From Dyella silvae (GTDB lineage: Bacteria; Pseudomonadota; Gammaproteobacteria; Xanthomonadales; Rhodanobacteraceae): DNA of 64,000 bases. The stretch's first letter is position 1. Every line of letters begins with the position of its first letter. The notes below the pieces were generated by a model, which was not told the DNA's origin, did no database searches, and was given only the letters and a program-made list of their open reading frames with translations. This document shows positions 29,937 to 39,040 of this stretch, in pieces. The stretch spans positions 186,001-250,000 of the forward strand of contig NZ_JAPJBQ010000004.1 in the NCBI RefSeq assembly GCF_026421305.1. Direction: 5' to 3'. A program made the position numbers and the translations under genes.

Positions 29937-32057
29937 TCAGGCGTGGGCGTAGCGGTCCGCCCCACCGATCCAGCGCGCGACAAGTTGCTCGGTCTGCTGC
30001 GGATGGTGAGCCATCAGGTGAGCTCCCACCTCCTGCACGGCCGGCAGCAGGTGCGCATCCCGCGCGAGATCGGCAATACGAAAACTCAACTGCCCCGTCT
30101 GGCGCGTTCCCAACACCTCGCCAGGACCGCGCAGTTCCAGATCCTTTTCGGCAATGCGGAAACCATCATTGGTCTCGCGCATCACCTGCAAACGTTCACG
30201 TGCCAGCTGCCCCAGTGGCGGCTGATACAACAGCACGCAGTTCGAGGCGATGGCGCCGCGCCCCACGCGCCCGCGCAACTGGTGCAGCTGAGCGAGACCC
30301 AGGCGCTCACTGTTCTCGATCACCATCAGACTCGCATTCGGCACGTCGACGCCCACCTCGATCACGGTGGTGGCCACGAGCACTGACAGCTCGCCAGCCT
30401 TGAATGCGTCCATGACGACCTGCTTTTCCCTGGGCTTCATGCGCCCGTGGATAAGGCCGATCCGGCAATCGGCCAGCGCCGCGGACAACTCCGCATGCGC
30501 CACCTCCGCCGCCTGCGCGCGCAGCTGCTCCGATTCCTCGATCAGCGTGCAGACCCAATACACCTGCCGCCCCTCCAGACAGGCGGCATGGATGCGCTCG
30601 ATGACGTCGAAACGGCGCGCATTAGATATTGCGATGGTCTGCACCGGCGTACGCCCGGGCGGGAGCTCGTCGATCGCTGACACATCGAGATCCGCATAAG
30701 CACTCATCGCCAGCGTGCGCGGGATGGGCGTGGCAGTAAGGACCAGCTGATGCGGCACAAGCCCGGACTCGTGGTCCGCGCCCTTGTCGCGCAACGCCAG
30801 ACGCTGCTGCACACCAAAGCGGTGCTGCTCATCGACGATCACCAACCCCAACTGTGCAAACGCGACGCCTTCCTGCATCAGCGCGTGCGTACCGATCACG
30901 ACATGCGCCCCCGCAGCGACGCGTTGCAATGCCTGTTGTCGCGCCTTGCCTGTGACTTTGCCCGCCAGCCAGGCTACTTCAAGGCCTAATGGCGTGAGCC
31001 AGTGACGGAAATGATGAAGATGCTGCTCCGCGAGCAACTCGGTGGGCGCCATCAGCGCAACCTGATGCCCAGATTCCACCGCAGCCAACGCGGCCAGCGC
31101 CGCCACAATGGTCTTGCCGCTGCCCACGTCACCCTGCACCAACCGAAGCATCGGCTGCGACTGCGCTATATCGCCGGCAATTTCCGCGGTAACGCGCTGC
31201 TGGGCCCCCGTGAGACCAAAGGGCAGACTCGCCAACAGCCGCTTCCGCAGCTCGCCAGTACCGCGCAGGCTGGGCGCGTGACGGCGGCGCACGGCAGCCC
31301 GCATGCGCTTGAGACTCAGGTGCTGGGTCAGCAACTCTTCGAACGCGAGGCGTTGCTGCGCCGGATGACGCCCGGCCGTGAGTTGCCCCAGATGCGCGTC
31401 GGGCGGCGGCCGGTGCACGTACAACAAAGCATCGCGCAGCGAGGTCAGGCCGTGCTCCTTGCACAACGCCGGCGGAATCAGCTCCAGCTGCGCCTCAGGC
31501 GGGAGCAAAGCCAGCGCTTTCGCAATCACCCCGGCAAGCCGCTTCTGACCCAGGCCTTCCGTGGTCGGATACACCGGCGTGAGCAGCTCATCCACCGCAA
31601 CGGGCTCGTCGCCACTCAACCTGCGGTACTGGGGATGCACCATCTCCAGCCCATGCCCGCCCTGACGTACCTCGCCGTAGCAAAGCAGGCGCGTACCGGG
31701 CCGCAGTTGCTCGGACTGGCTGCGGTTGAAATGGAAAAAACGCAGCAGCAGCGTCTGCTGCGACTCGTCGCTAATCGCCACTTTCAGTTGCGGGCGATAA
31801 CGAAAACCGCGCTCGACCGCATCAATGACACCTTCCACCTGCACCCGATCACCTGGCCGCAGATCGGCGATGGCGGTGATACGGGTCTTGTCTTCGTAGC
31901 GCAGCGGCAGGTGAAACCACAGATCCTGTACGCGCTCGAGACCCAGCCTGGCCAGCGATTCGGCGAGCGCCGGACCGACACCCGGCAGCACCGACACCGG
32001 CGTGGCGCCGGGGTCGGTCAAAGCGGCAGCCATGACGCTGGCATGACTCTGTGCCAT
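29937..32057 (-). CDS. recG: ATP-dependent DNA helicase RecG
   Basis: A 706-residue branch-migration helicase that remodels stalled forks and D-loops. The N-terminal wedge/OB domain (about 20-220) is followed by the SF2 core: Walker A GDVGSGKT near 305-312, the DEQH box (IVDEQHRFG) near 408-416, and the C-terminal helicase motifs ending with ELRGPGEVLGTRQTGQ. The LHQLRGRVGRG motif VI is present. Length matches E. coli RecG (693). It follows ridA on the same strand and belongs to the rpoZ-spoT-ridA-recG block. Confidence 0.96.
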   Translation of the reverse strand: MAQSHASVMAAALTDPGATPVSVLPGVGPALAESLARLGLERVQDLWFHLPLRYEDKTRITAIADLRPGDRVQVEGVIDAVERGFRYRPQLKVAISDESQQTLLLRFFHFNRSQSEQLRPGTRLLCYGEVRQGGHGLEMVHPQYRRLSGDEPVAVDELLTPVYPTTEGLGQKRLAGVIAKALALLPPEAQLELIPPALCKEHGLTSLRDALLYVHRPPPDAHLGQLTAGRHPAQQRLAFEELLTQHLSLKRMRAAVRRRHAPSLRGTGELRKRLLASLPFGLTGAQQRVTAEIAGDIAQSQPMLRLVQGDVGSGKTIVAALAALAAVESGHQVALMAPTELLAEQHLHHFRHWLTPLGLEVAWLAGKVTGKARQQALQRVAAGAHVVIGTHALMQEGVAFAQLGLVIVDEQHRFGVQQRLALRDKGADHESGLVPHQLVLTATPIPRTLAMSAYADLDVSAIDELPPGRTPVQTIAISNARRFDVIERIHAACLEGRQVYWVCTLIEESEQLRAQAAEVAHAELSAALADCRIGLIHGRMKPREKQVVMDAFKAGELSVLVATTVIEVGVDVPNASLMVIENSERLGLAQLHQLRGRVGRGAIASNCVLLYQPPLGQLARERLQVMRETNDGFRIAEKDLELRGPGEVLGTRQTGQLSFRIADLARDAHLLPAVQEVGAHLMAHHPQQTEQLVARWIGGADRYAHA

Positions 32058-32088
32058 CAGCCAATCCTGAGAGCCAGGATCCTAAGCG

Positions 32089-32472
32089 TCAGTCGAGGAC
32101 CATGATGGCGTCGACTTCCACGTCGGCCACCTTGGGCAGCGCAGACACCTGGATGGTGGAACGCGCCGGATAGGGTGCCTTGAAGTAATCAGCCATCACT
32201 TCATTCACCGTAGCGAAGTGACCGAGATTGGTGACGTAGATACCTACACGGACGATCTTGTCCAGCGACCCACCGGCCGCTTCGGCCACGGCCTTGAGGT
32301 TTTCGAAGACCTGCCGGGTCTGTGCAGCGATGCTGCCTTCCACCATGTTGCCGGTCGCAGGGCAAAGCGGAATCTGACCGGAGAAATACACCGTATTGCC
32401 GGCGCGCACAGCCTGCGAGTACGGGCCAATGGCCGAAGGAGCCTTGTCGGTGGCAATGATCTGGCGTGTCAT
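32089..32472 (-). CDS. ridA: RidA-family reactive enamine/imine deaminase
   Basis: A 127-residue YjgF/YER057c/UK114 family protein. It begins [21 protein letters not shown], the family opening, and keeps the catalytic arginine and C-terminal acidic residue in [11 protein letters not shown] and [10 protein letters not shown]. RidA hydrolyses 2-aminoacrylate and related enamines formed by PLP enzymes. It sits between spoT and recG, the usual order in gammaproteobacteria. Confidence 0.95.
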   Translation of the reverse strand: MTRQIIATDKAPSAIGPYSQAVRAGNTVYFSGQIPLCPATGNMVEGSIAAQTRQVFENLKAVAEAAGGSLDKIVRVGIYVTNLGHFATVNEVMADYFKAPYPARSTIQVSALPKVADVEVDAIMVLD

Positions 32473-32525
32473 GGGAAAGCCTCGTGGTTGCTCAGGCTTG
32501 CCAGTCTAAAACGAGACGCGAGTGA

Positions 32526-32592
32526 AGAGGAGTGAGAAGCAAGAGGTGAGCGGTGAAGGCCTTTGCCTGCTCTCACTTCTCAATCCTCTCCA
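32526..32592. repeat. imperfect inverted repeat between spoT and ridA
   Basis: Purine-rich GAGGAGTGAGAAGC (from 32528) is inverted imperfectly as CTTCTCAATCCTCTC (32577-32591), with GGTGAGC and TGCTCTCAC closer to the centre. It occupies most of the intergenic gap and could form a long mismatched hairpin. It is not a terminator by composition. Confidence 0.4.
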
Positions 32593-32604
32593 CTATCCCC
32601 TGCC

Positions 32605-34770
32605 CTAAAGCGGATAGCGATAGGCGCCACTGACCACGCCGGTGCGGCGCACGCGGCGGATGACGTCGGCCAGATGCTTGCGATTCTTCACTTCCAACGC
32701 AAACAGAAGCGTCGCGGCGGCGGCGTCGCGCTCGACGTATTCCACGTTTTCGATATTCGAATTGGCGGCTGCAATCGCGGCCGCCACGGTGGCAAGCACG
32801 CCCGGGCGGTTGATGACCTCGATACGCAGTTCGGCGCGGTAGTCGCCTTGCACATCGTGGTCCCACTCGATCGCCACGCAGCGCTCTGGCGATTTGCGCA
32901 GCTCCACCACGTTGGGGCATTCCACGCGATGCACGACAATGCCCTTGCCCGACGAGAGATAACCGATGATCTCGTCGCCCGGCAGCGGGTGACAGCAATT
33001 GCCGAAGCTGAGCACGCCCCGCTCGGCGCCGGTGATGCGAATTTTCTCCGCGGCATGCGGCAATGGCTGCACATCCGTGGATTTCTTACCGCGTGCCGCC
33101 ACCAGCTGGCTCGCCACCAGATGCGGCATGCGATTGCCCAACGCGATATCCGAAAGCAGCTCTTCGAGGCGCTTGAGTTTGGAGGTCTCGAGGAAGCGAT
33201 CGAGCACCGCCGGCGGAATCGCATCCAGGCTGGTACCCAGCACGTCGAGCGCACGGTCAAGCATGCGATGACCGAAGTCCACCGCATCTTCGTGCTGCAG
33301 ATGTTTCAGGTACTGGCGAATGGCCGTGCGTGCCTTGCCGGTCACCACCGACTCCAGCCATGCCGGATTAGGCACTGCTGACGGCGCGGTGATGATTTCC
33401 ACCAGCTGACCCGACTCCAGCCGCGTGCGCAGAGGCAGCAGTTTCTTGTCCACGCGAGCGGCCACGGCGTGATCACCCACGTCGGTATGCACGGCATAGG
33501 CGAAGTCGAGTGCCGTGGCATTGCGCGGCAACGCAAGAATGTCGCCGCGCGGCGTGAACAGATAGACCTCGTCCGGGAACAGGTCGATCTTGACGTTTTC
33601 GATGAATTCCGACGACGACGCGGTGTTCGCCTGACTGTCGGCCAACGAAGAAAGCCATTCGCGCGCGCGTGCCTGCGCACTGTTGGCCGGGCCGGAGTCG
33701 GTTTTGTACGCCCAATGCGCGGCCACGCCGCGCTCGGCGACCGAATCCATTTCCGCCGTGCGGATCTGTACTTCGATCGGCGCGCCAAACGGCCCAAGCA
33801 GCACCGTGTGCAGCGACTGATAGCCGTTGGCCTTGGGAATCGCGATGAAATCCTTGAAGCGGCGATCCACCGGCTTGTACAGCCCGTGGACCGCGCCGAG
33901 CGCCATGTAGCAGCTCATTGCCGAATCGACCACGACGCGGAAGCCGTATACGTCCATCAACTGGGCGAAGCTCTTGTGCTCGTTGTGCATCTTGGAATAG
34001 ATGCTCCACGGAGACTTGATGCGACCCACGACCTTCGCGGTGAGGTGCTCCGCGGTCAGACGTGTGGACAGCGCGGCCTCGATCTTGCCCATCGCCTCGC
34101 GACGGTTGCCCAGCGCAGCGCGAATGCGCTCGCTGATCACGCGATAACGATCGGGATGAAGCGCCCGGAAGCCCAGGTCCTGCAGCTCCGCCTTGAACTT
34201 GTTCATGCCCAGGCGCTGCGCGATCGGCGCGTAAATTTCCAGCGTTTCGCGCGCAATGCGGCGGCGCGATGGCGCGTCTTTGGCGCCCAGCGTGCGCATG
34301 TTGTGCAGGCGATCGGCCAGCTTGATCAGGATGACGCGCAGGTCGCGCGCCATGGCCAGAAGCATCTTGCGGAAGCTTTCCGCATCCGCCTCCTGACGAC
34401 TGGAAAACTGCATCTTGTCCAGCTTGGTGACGCCATCGACCAGTTCGGCGACCGTTTCGCCAAACTCGCCCGCGAGCTCGGTACGGCTCAGCGCGGTGTC
34501 TTCCAGGGTGTCATGCAGGATCGCCGCGATGATGGTCTCGGCGTCCAGGCCCAGCTCAGCCAGAATGCCGGCCACGGCCACGGGATGCGTGATGTAGGGC
34601 TCACCGCTCTTGCGGGCCTGACCCTCGTGCGCCACGGCGCCCACTTCGTAGGCACGGATTACGCGGGCAACCTGCGACTCCGGCAGGTAGGCGACGCGCT
34701 CTTTCAGGGCCAGCACGTACGGTGGCAGCGTCGACGTATCCGTGGAAGAGGACTCCGTGACTGCCGGCAT
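32605..34770 (-). CDS. spoT: bifunctional (p)ppGpp synthetase/hydrolase SpoT
   Basis: A 721-residue RelA/SpoT homologue controlling the stringent response. The N-terminal HD hydrolase keeps HDTLED near 88-93 in AAILHDTLEDT, so hydrolysis should be active. The synthetase domain (about 245-370) shows RIKSPWSIYSKM and the RFKD motif typical of bifunctional enzymes rather than the EXDD of RelA. TGS (about 405-465), a helical region and a C-terminal ACT domain (about 645-720) complete the standard architecture. It lies 133 nt downstream of rpoZ, separated by a weak terminator-like hairpin. Confidence 0.96.
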   Translation of the reverse strand: MPAVTESSSTDTSTLPPYVLALKERVAYLPESQVARVIRAYEVGAVAHEGQARKSGEPYITHPVAVAGILAELGLDAETIIAAILHDTLEDTALSRTELAGEFGETVAELVDGVTKLDKMQFSSRQEADAESFRKMLLAMARDLRVILIKLADRLHNMRTLGAKDAPSRRRIARETLEIYAPIAQRLGMNKFKAELQDLGFRALHPDRYRVISERIRAALGNRREAMGKIEAALSTRLTAEHLTAKVVGRIKSPWSIYSKMHNEHKSFAQLMDVYGFRVVVDSAMSCYMALGAVHGLYKPVDRRFKDFIAIPKANGYQSLHTVLLGPFGAPIEVQIRTAEMDSVAERGVAAHWAYKTDSGPANSAQARAREWLSSLADSQANTASSSEFIENVKIDLFPDEVYLFTPRGDILALPRNATALDFAYAVHTDVGDHAVAARVDKKLLPLRTRLESGQLVEIITAPSAVPNPAWLESVVTGKARTAIRQYLKHLQHEDAVDFGHRMLDRALDVLGTSLDAIPPAVLDRFLETSKLKRLEELLSDIALGNRMPHLVASQLVAARGKKSTDVQPLPHAAEKIRITGAERGVLSFGNCCHPLPGDEIIGYLSSGKGIVVHRVECPNVVELRKSPERCVAIEWDHDVQGDYRAELRIEVINRPGVLATVAAAIAAANSNIENVEYVERDAAAATLLFALEVKNRKHLADVIRRVRRTGVVSGAYRYPL

Positions 34771-34848
34771 GAATGTTCGGTCCCCGCTCAGGCGACCGCC
34801 TCGCGTCGTTTAAGGGAAGCGAGGGAAGCGGCGTGACGCCTGCAGCGC

Positions 34849-34869
34849 AAAACGCCGGACGAGCCGGCG
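34849..34869 (-). terminator. weak terminator-like hairpin between rpoZ and spoT
   Basis: CGCCGG / CCGGCG stem with a 5-nt loop, followed in the minus-strand direction by TTTT. The short T-run suggests partial read-through from rpoZ into spoT. Confidence 0.4.
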
Positions 34870-34903
34870 CCGCTGATCTGCTGGCTACAGCCGCCACCTT
34901 CCA

Positions 34904-35194
34904 TCAGTCGTCACCGCCCTTGGAAAGGTCGTCATCGACTTCGGCCGCGGCCCACTCCAGCGCCTCGCGCTCGGCGCGCTCGCGCTCAGCCTTCTCGATC
35001 TCATCGATGGTAGCCTGATCGATGCGGCGGTCGGCGATTTCGCGCAGGGCAAGCACGGTCGGCTTGTCGTGATCGGGATGGACTGCCGGCTCGGCACCCT
35101 TGGCGAGCTGGCGGGCGCGCTTGGTCGCCATCAGCACCAGTTCGAAGCGGTTGTCGACCACCTGCAGGCAGTCTTCGACGGTAATGCGGGCCAT
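34904..35194 (-). CDS. rpoZ: RNA polymerase omega subunit
   Basis: A 96-residue protein starting [20 protein letters not shown], the invariant omega N-terminus, followed by [14 protein letters not shown] and [10 protein letters not shown]. It stabilises the beta-prime subunit and is needed for ppGpp site 1 on RNA polymerase, fitting its place next to spoT. The acidic C-terminus is variable in the family. A good promoter is visible at 35233-35261. In most relatives gmk lies immediately upstream; here mla genes intervene. Confidence 0.96.
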   Translation of the reverse strand: MARITVEDCLQVVDNRFELVLMATKRARQLAKGAEPAVHPDHDKPTVLALREIADRRIDQATIDEIEKAERERAEREALEWAAAEVDDDLSKGGDD

Positions 35195-35232
35195 CTGAAA
35201 TCCTTAAAGAATAAAGCGACTTATCACCTGTC

Positions 35233-35261
35233 AGTGTAGCCATCGGCCGCTTTGCTGGCAA
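35233..35261 (-). promoter_or_regulatory. candidate sigma-70 promoter for rpoZ
   Basis: On the minus strand TTGCCA (35256-35261) and TACACT (35233-35238) are exactly 17 nt apart. The predicted start site is about 32 nt upstream of the rpoZ ATG. Confidence 0.6.
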
Positions 35262-35327
35262 TGCAGCAAGACGTATGATGCCCGGTTCATGTGGCCTGCA
35301 GTCTGGTGCCCGGACACTAGATGGCCC

Positions 35328-35356
35328 TGTACACAATAAAAAACCAACAAGTACAA
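35328..35356 (+). promoter_or_regulatory. candidate sigma-70 promoter for mlaA
   Basis: TGTACA (35328-35333) and TACAAT (35351-35356) are 17 nt apart in an AT-rich stretch, about 40 nt before the chosen mlaA ATG at 35395. The position supports that start rather than the longer frame to 35275. Confidence 0.5.
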
Positions 35357-35394
35357 TATTCTACTTATCCTTAGCCCCAGGACTGTCGCCAGCT

Positions 35395-36240
35395 ATGCCG
35401 TCCGCCCTTCGCTCCCTACTTTTGCGCAGCCTGCCGCTGGTGGCGCTGGCGCTGCTGACTGGCTGCACGATCGCTAAGCCTCGTACCGACGATCCGTACG
35501 AGAAGATGAACCGCAAGGTTTATGCCTTCAACGACTCGCTGGATAAGGCCGTGATTCGCCCGGTGGCGGTGGGTTACCGCAAAGTGACCACCCCGGGCAT
35601 CCGTCGCGGGGTGAGCGACTTCTTCACCAACATCCGCATGCCGATCTCAGTGGCCAACGATCTGCTGCAGGCGCGGCCCAAAGACGCGGTGGTGGGTAGT
35701 GGCCGCTTCCTGGTCAACCTGACGCTGGGCATCGGTGGCTTCTTCGATCCGGCCACCCAACTTGGCATTCCGCTGAACGAAACCGATTTCGGCGTCACCC
35801 TGGCGCAATGGGGCGTGCCGGATGGCCCCTATCTGGTGCTGCCGTTCATGGGCCCGACCACGGGCCGCGACGTGTGGCGCCTCCCGGTGGACGGTTACTT
35901 CTTCGATCCGATGAGCTATTTCGCGCGCAACAACCACTACGAGTACGGCCAGGAATACCTGCCGCAAGTGCTGTATCTGGTGACGCTGCGCTCCAGCGCG
36001 GTCGACGCGGAGAGCTTCCTGAATTCGGCCTTCGATCCGTATGCCTTCATTCGCGACGCTTATCGCCAGCAGCGCATCTACATGATCTACGAAGGCAATC
36101 CGCCGACCGACGTGATCGAGCAGATGCAGGGCCTGAAAGACCAGAATTTCGATCCGGACAAGCTGCTGGAAGAACAGCAGAACTGGGAGAACAAAAAGCC
36201 AGCGCCGGCACAAAATCCGCCGCCGGAACACAAGGACTGA
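35395..36240 (+). CDS. mlaA: MlaA (VacJ) outer-membrane lipoprotein
   Basis: A 281-residue lipoprotein that removes mislocalised phospholipids from the outer leaflet. The signal ends in lipobox LTGC (Cys near residue 23). The MlaA domain starts DDPYEKMNRKVYAFND near 31-46 and includes RLPVDGYFFDPMSYF near 163-177. The Pro-rich C-terminus is not conserved. I prefer ATG 35395, which gives a standard lipoprotein signal and lies downstream of a promoter; the open frame extends to 35275. It is convergent with mlaFEDCB, separated by a bidirectional terminator. Confidence 0.94.
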   Translation: MPSALRSLLLRSLPLVALALLTGCTIAKPRTDDPYEKMNRKVYAFNDSLDKAVIRPVAVGYRKVTTPGIRRGVSDFFTNIRMPISVANDLLQARPKDAVVGSGRFLVNLTLGIGGFFDPATQLGIPLNETDFGVTLAQWGVPDGPYLVLPFMGPTTGRDVWRLPVDGYFFDPMSYFARNNHYEYGQEYLPQVLYLVTLRSSAVDAESFLNSAFDPYAFIRDAYRQQRIYMIYEGNPPTDVIEQMQGLKDQNFDPDKLLEEQQNWENKKPAPAQNPPPEHKD

Positions 36241-36260
36241 GCGAGCGCTCAGCGCCAACG

Positions 36261-36286
36261 AAAAAGGGGCCGCAAGGCCCCTTTTT
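36261..36286. terminator. bidirectional intrinsic terminator between mlaA and mlaB
   Basis: GGGGCC / GGCCCC stem with a GCAA tetraloop, flanked by A5 and T5. It serves mlaA on the plus strand and the mla operon on the minus strand. Confidence 0.88.
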
Positions 36287-36311
36287 CATGGACTACTGCA
36301 AGAGCAGCGCC

Positions 36312-36617
36312 TCAGGACATCAGTTCTTCGACCTCACACACGCTGGCGAGCAGATGCATGCCCTCCGGCATGTTGCGCACGCTCAGCCGATGACCGCGCT
36401 CAGCCGCCTGGGCCAGCACGGCCAGCACACAGGCCAGGCCGGCGCTGTCGCTGTGCGTGACCCCGGACAAATCCAGTGTCATGCGACCATCGCGCGCCAC
36501 GGCAGTATTGATGACATCCAGCGCGACCGCCGCATTGGCGAACGTCATGGTGCCGGCAACGCGTACGCTGCCGGGCGTGCTGTCATCCACCTGCGGAGGG
36601 GTGCCAGGGGAAGCCAT
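36312..36617 (-). CDS. mlaB: STAS-domain protein MlaB
   Basis: A 101-residue STAS protein, the small cytoplasmic subunit that binds MlaF and stabilises the MlaFEDB complex. The motif TLDLSGVTHSDSAGLACVL at about 43-61 carries the conserved Asp-Ser-Ala-Gly helix start. It is last in the operon. Its ATG overlaps the mlaC stop by one nucleotide. Confidence 0.9.
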   Translation of the reverse strand: MASPGTPPQVDDSTPGSVRVAGTMTFANAAVALDVINTAVARDGRMTLDLSGVTHSDSAGLACVLAVLAQAAERGHRLSVRNMPEGMHLLASVCEVEELMS

Positions 36618-37288
36618 TACTGCGTCGCCTTGGTGCCCTTTTCCATCGTCTCCAGCGCCTTCTCGCCCTGGGTTTCCAGGTTGGTAATCAGCTGGTCCAT
36701 ACCCACTTTGCGGATTTCGGAGTCGACCTGGTTGCGATAGTTGGTGATGTAGGAAATGCCCTCGATGATCACGTCATAGGCCTTCCAGTTGCCGTCGCGA
36801 TCCTTGCGGAAAGCGTAGTCAACGGCCACGGTCTTGCCGTCATCGAGCGTTACCTGGCTGCGCACGATGGTGCGCTTGTCGTTGAGGTCGCCGTTGAACG
36901 GCAGCACCTTCACGCGGCCACGGGTGTAGTCGAGCAGGCCCTCGGCATAGCGATGCGTGATGGAGTTGTAGAACGCCTTGGCAAAGCGAGCGCGCTGCTC
37001 CGGCGTGGCTTCACGAGCATGCTGGCCAAGCACCAGGATCGACGCATAGTCGATATCGAAGTGCGGCAGGAACACGCTGTCGATCACGCCGATCAGCTTT
37101 TCGTGATTGTTCTTCAGCTCCTGCTGGTGACCATCAATAGCCTTGGAAAGCTCATCGGAAATGGCCTGAACCACCTGCACCGGCGACTGCTGGGCGCTGG
37201 CGGGCGCAGCGGTGTTCTGGGCGAAAGCGGGCGCGGCAACCACGCTGCCGAAAGCGATAGCGGTGGCGAGAGCCAGACTGCGCAACAT
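36617..37288 (-). CDS. mlaC: periplasmic phospholipid carrier MlaC
   Basis: A 223-residue exported protein with a signal peptide ending APAFAQ near residue 23. The MlaC/Ttg2D fold follows, with YASILVLGQHAREATPEQRARF-like sequence around 80-100. It ferries phospholipids between MlaA and MlaD across the periplasm. I use the ATG at 37286-37288, preceded by AGGAG at ideal spacing; the longer frame to 37345 would overlap mlaD. The last residues are Lys-rich. Confidence 0.92.
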   Translation of the reverse strand: MLRSLALATAIAFGSVVAAPAFAQNTAAPASAQQSPVQVVQAISDELSKAIDGHQQELKNNHEKLIGVIDSVFLPHFDIDYASILVLGQHAREATPEQRARFAKAFYNSITHRYAEGLLDYTRGRVKVLPFNGDLNDKRTIVRSQVTLDDGKTVAVDYAFRKDRDGNWKAYDVIIEGISYITNYRNQVDSEIRKVGMDQLITNLETQGEKALETMEKGTKATQ

Positions 37289-37341
37289 GGGGAAACTCCT
37301 GAACGGTATCTTGGGGGAATATCGGTACGCGTCGCGCCAGA

Positions 37342-38208
37342 TCAATGCTTGCTGCCAGTATCAGCCTTGCTGCTACTGGCATCCTTCTTGTCGCTGGACG
37401 AACCGCTGACCAGGAACTTGCCGATGAGATCCTCGATCTGCAGCGCCGACTGGGTCAGCACCAGCTCGTCACCATCCTTGAGCATGTCCGGCGAGCCGCC
37501 AGGCTGGATGGCAACGTACTGCGTGCCGATCAAACCACTGGTGAACACCGCGGCAGCCGAATCGTCGGGGATCTGGCTGTACTTCTTGTCGATGGACAGC
37601 GCCACCTCGGCGTCCAGCTTGACCGGGTCGGCCTTGACCGACTGCACGCTGCCAATGGCCACGCCAGCCATCTTCACCGGTGCACCCACCGATAGTGCGC
37701 CCACATTGGTGAAGCGCGCCTTGACCTGGTAGCTGCCGGACAGGTTGTCCGCCGATCCGCCAGCCCCGAAGAACTTGCCGAGCATTTCTTCCAGCTGCTG
37801 CGCCGGGCGAGTGAGCGCCAGCGTGCCGCCATCGGCTACGGCTTTCTTGGAGTTGCCGTACTGGATACCCACGTACTGGTCACCCAACAGACCGCTGGTG
37901 AAGATGGTGGCGACCGAGTCGTCGGGAATCTGGCTATAGCGGTTGTCGATGGCCAGCTTGACGTCGGCCGTCTCCTTGCCCGGGTCCAGCACGATCGACT
38001 GCACCTGACCGACGCGCACGCCCGCCACCTTTACCGGCGCACGCTCCTTGAGCTGACCGATGTTGGCGAAGTGCGCCTCGACGGTGTAGCTCGGGCCACG
38101 GCTGGTGTTGGCCACCGAGGTCGTCTGGGTGGCGAGATAGCCAAGCGCGGTAAAGCCGAGCACGATGAACAGGCCGGTGCCGACGGCATAGGATGGTCTC
38201 TGGCTCAC
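37342..38208 (-). CDS. mlaD: MlaD with two tandem MCE domains
   Basis: A 288-residue inner-membrane protein of the lipid-asymmetry ABC system. One transmembrane helix (about 9-26) is followed by two MCE domains at about 41-147 and 160-266. They are roughly half identical and share YSQIPDDS and an FTSGL(L/I)G-QYV block. The C-terminal 20 residues are Ser/Lys/Asp-rich. Usual MlaD proteins such as E. coli's (183 residues) have one MCE domain. Two domains suggest a two-tier hexameric ring reaching further into the periplasm, an inference from PqiB/LetB architecture. It lies 58 nt after mlaE. Confidence 0.92.
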   Translation of the reverse strand: MSQRPSYAVGTGLFIVLGFTALGYLATQTTSVANTSRGPSYTVEAHFANIGQLKERAPVKVAGVRVGQVQSIVLDPGKETADVKLAIDNRYSQIPDDSVATIFTSGLLGDQYVGIQYGNSKKAVADGGTLALTRPAQQLEEMLGKFFGAGGSADNLSGSYQVKARFTNVGALSVGAPVKMAGVAIGSVQSVKADPVKLDAEVALSIDKKYSQIPDDSAAAVFTSGLIGTQYVAIQPGGSPDMLKDGDELVLTQSALQIEDLIGKFLVSGSSSDKKDASSSKADTGSKH

Positions 38209-38266
38209 GGCACGATCCTCTGTGAAAAGTGGGGGAATACGATCAGGGCAGCGCGCATAAAGGTGT

Positions 38267-39040
38267 TCACATCAGGAAGGCGGTGAGCACGAAGTCGAGC
38301 GCAAGAATGGCAATCGACGAGGCGACGACCGTGCGCGTCGTGGCATAGGCCACGCCCTCGCTGGTGGGTGGCGTGGTGTAGCCCTGGAACACCGCGATAA
38401 GCGACACCACCGTGCCGAATACCACGCTCTTCCACAGCACGCCGTTGATCACGTCTTTCACCACCTCGACGGTGGCGGTCATGTTTGACCAGAAGGTGCC
38501 GTTGTCGATGCCCAGCCAGGTCACGCCCACCAAGTGGCCACCGAAGATGCCCAGCGCGCAGAACACGCAGCAAAGCAGCGGCATCGCGACGATGCCGGCC
38601 AGGAAACGGGGAACGGCCACGTAGGCGATCGGGTCGACCGCCATCATTTCCATCGCAGCGATCTGATCGGTGGCCCGCATCAGGCCGATCTCAGCGGTGA
38701 CTGAGGTACCCGCACGGCCGGCAAACAGCAACGCCGTCACCACCGGGCCCAGCTCGCGATAGATCGCGATGGCCACCACCGTGCCGGTAGCCGACGTACC
38801 GCCGAAAATCGACAGCACGTCGTACAACTGCAGGCCCAGCACCATGCCGACGAACAGGCCGCAGACCATGATGATGATCAGGCTCATCGCGCCAACGAAC
38901 CAGAGCTGCCGCACCGTCTCGCGGATATGACGCAGGCTGCGCGGCACCGCCGCCAGCATGCGCAACAGGAACAGGCCGCACTCGCCAATCTGCGTCAGCG
39001 AGCGCAGCACGATGTTGTCACGGCTCATGGTCGCGCTCAT
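38267..39040 (-). CDS. mlaE: MlaE ABC transporter permease
   Basis: A 257-residue polytopic inner-membrane protein of the MlaE/Ttg2B family. An amphipathic N-terminal interface helix (about 15-40) precedes five hydrophobic segments. The conserved coupling segment ATDQIAAMEMMAVDPIAYV is near 147-165. It is the permease half of the phospholipid transporter. The start overlaps the mlaF stop by 4 nt. Confidence 0.95.
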   Translation of the reverse strand: MSATMSRDNIVLRSLTQIGECGLFLLRMLAAVPRSLRHIRETVRQLWFVGAMSLIIIMVCGLFVGMVLGLQLYDVLSIFGGTSATGTVVAIAIYRELGPVVTALLFAGRAGTSVTAEIGLMRATDQIAAMEMMAVDPIAYVAVPRFLAGIVAMPLLCCVFCALGIFGGHLVGVTWLGIDNGTFWSNMTATVEVVKDVINGVLWKSVVFGTVVSLIAVFQGYTTPPTSEGVAYATTRTVVASSIAILALDFVLTAFLM

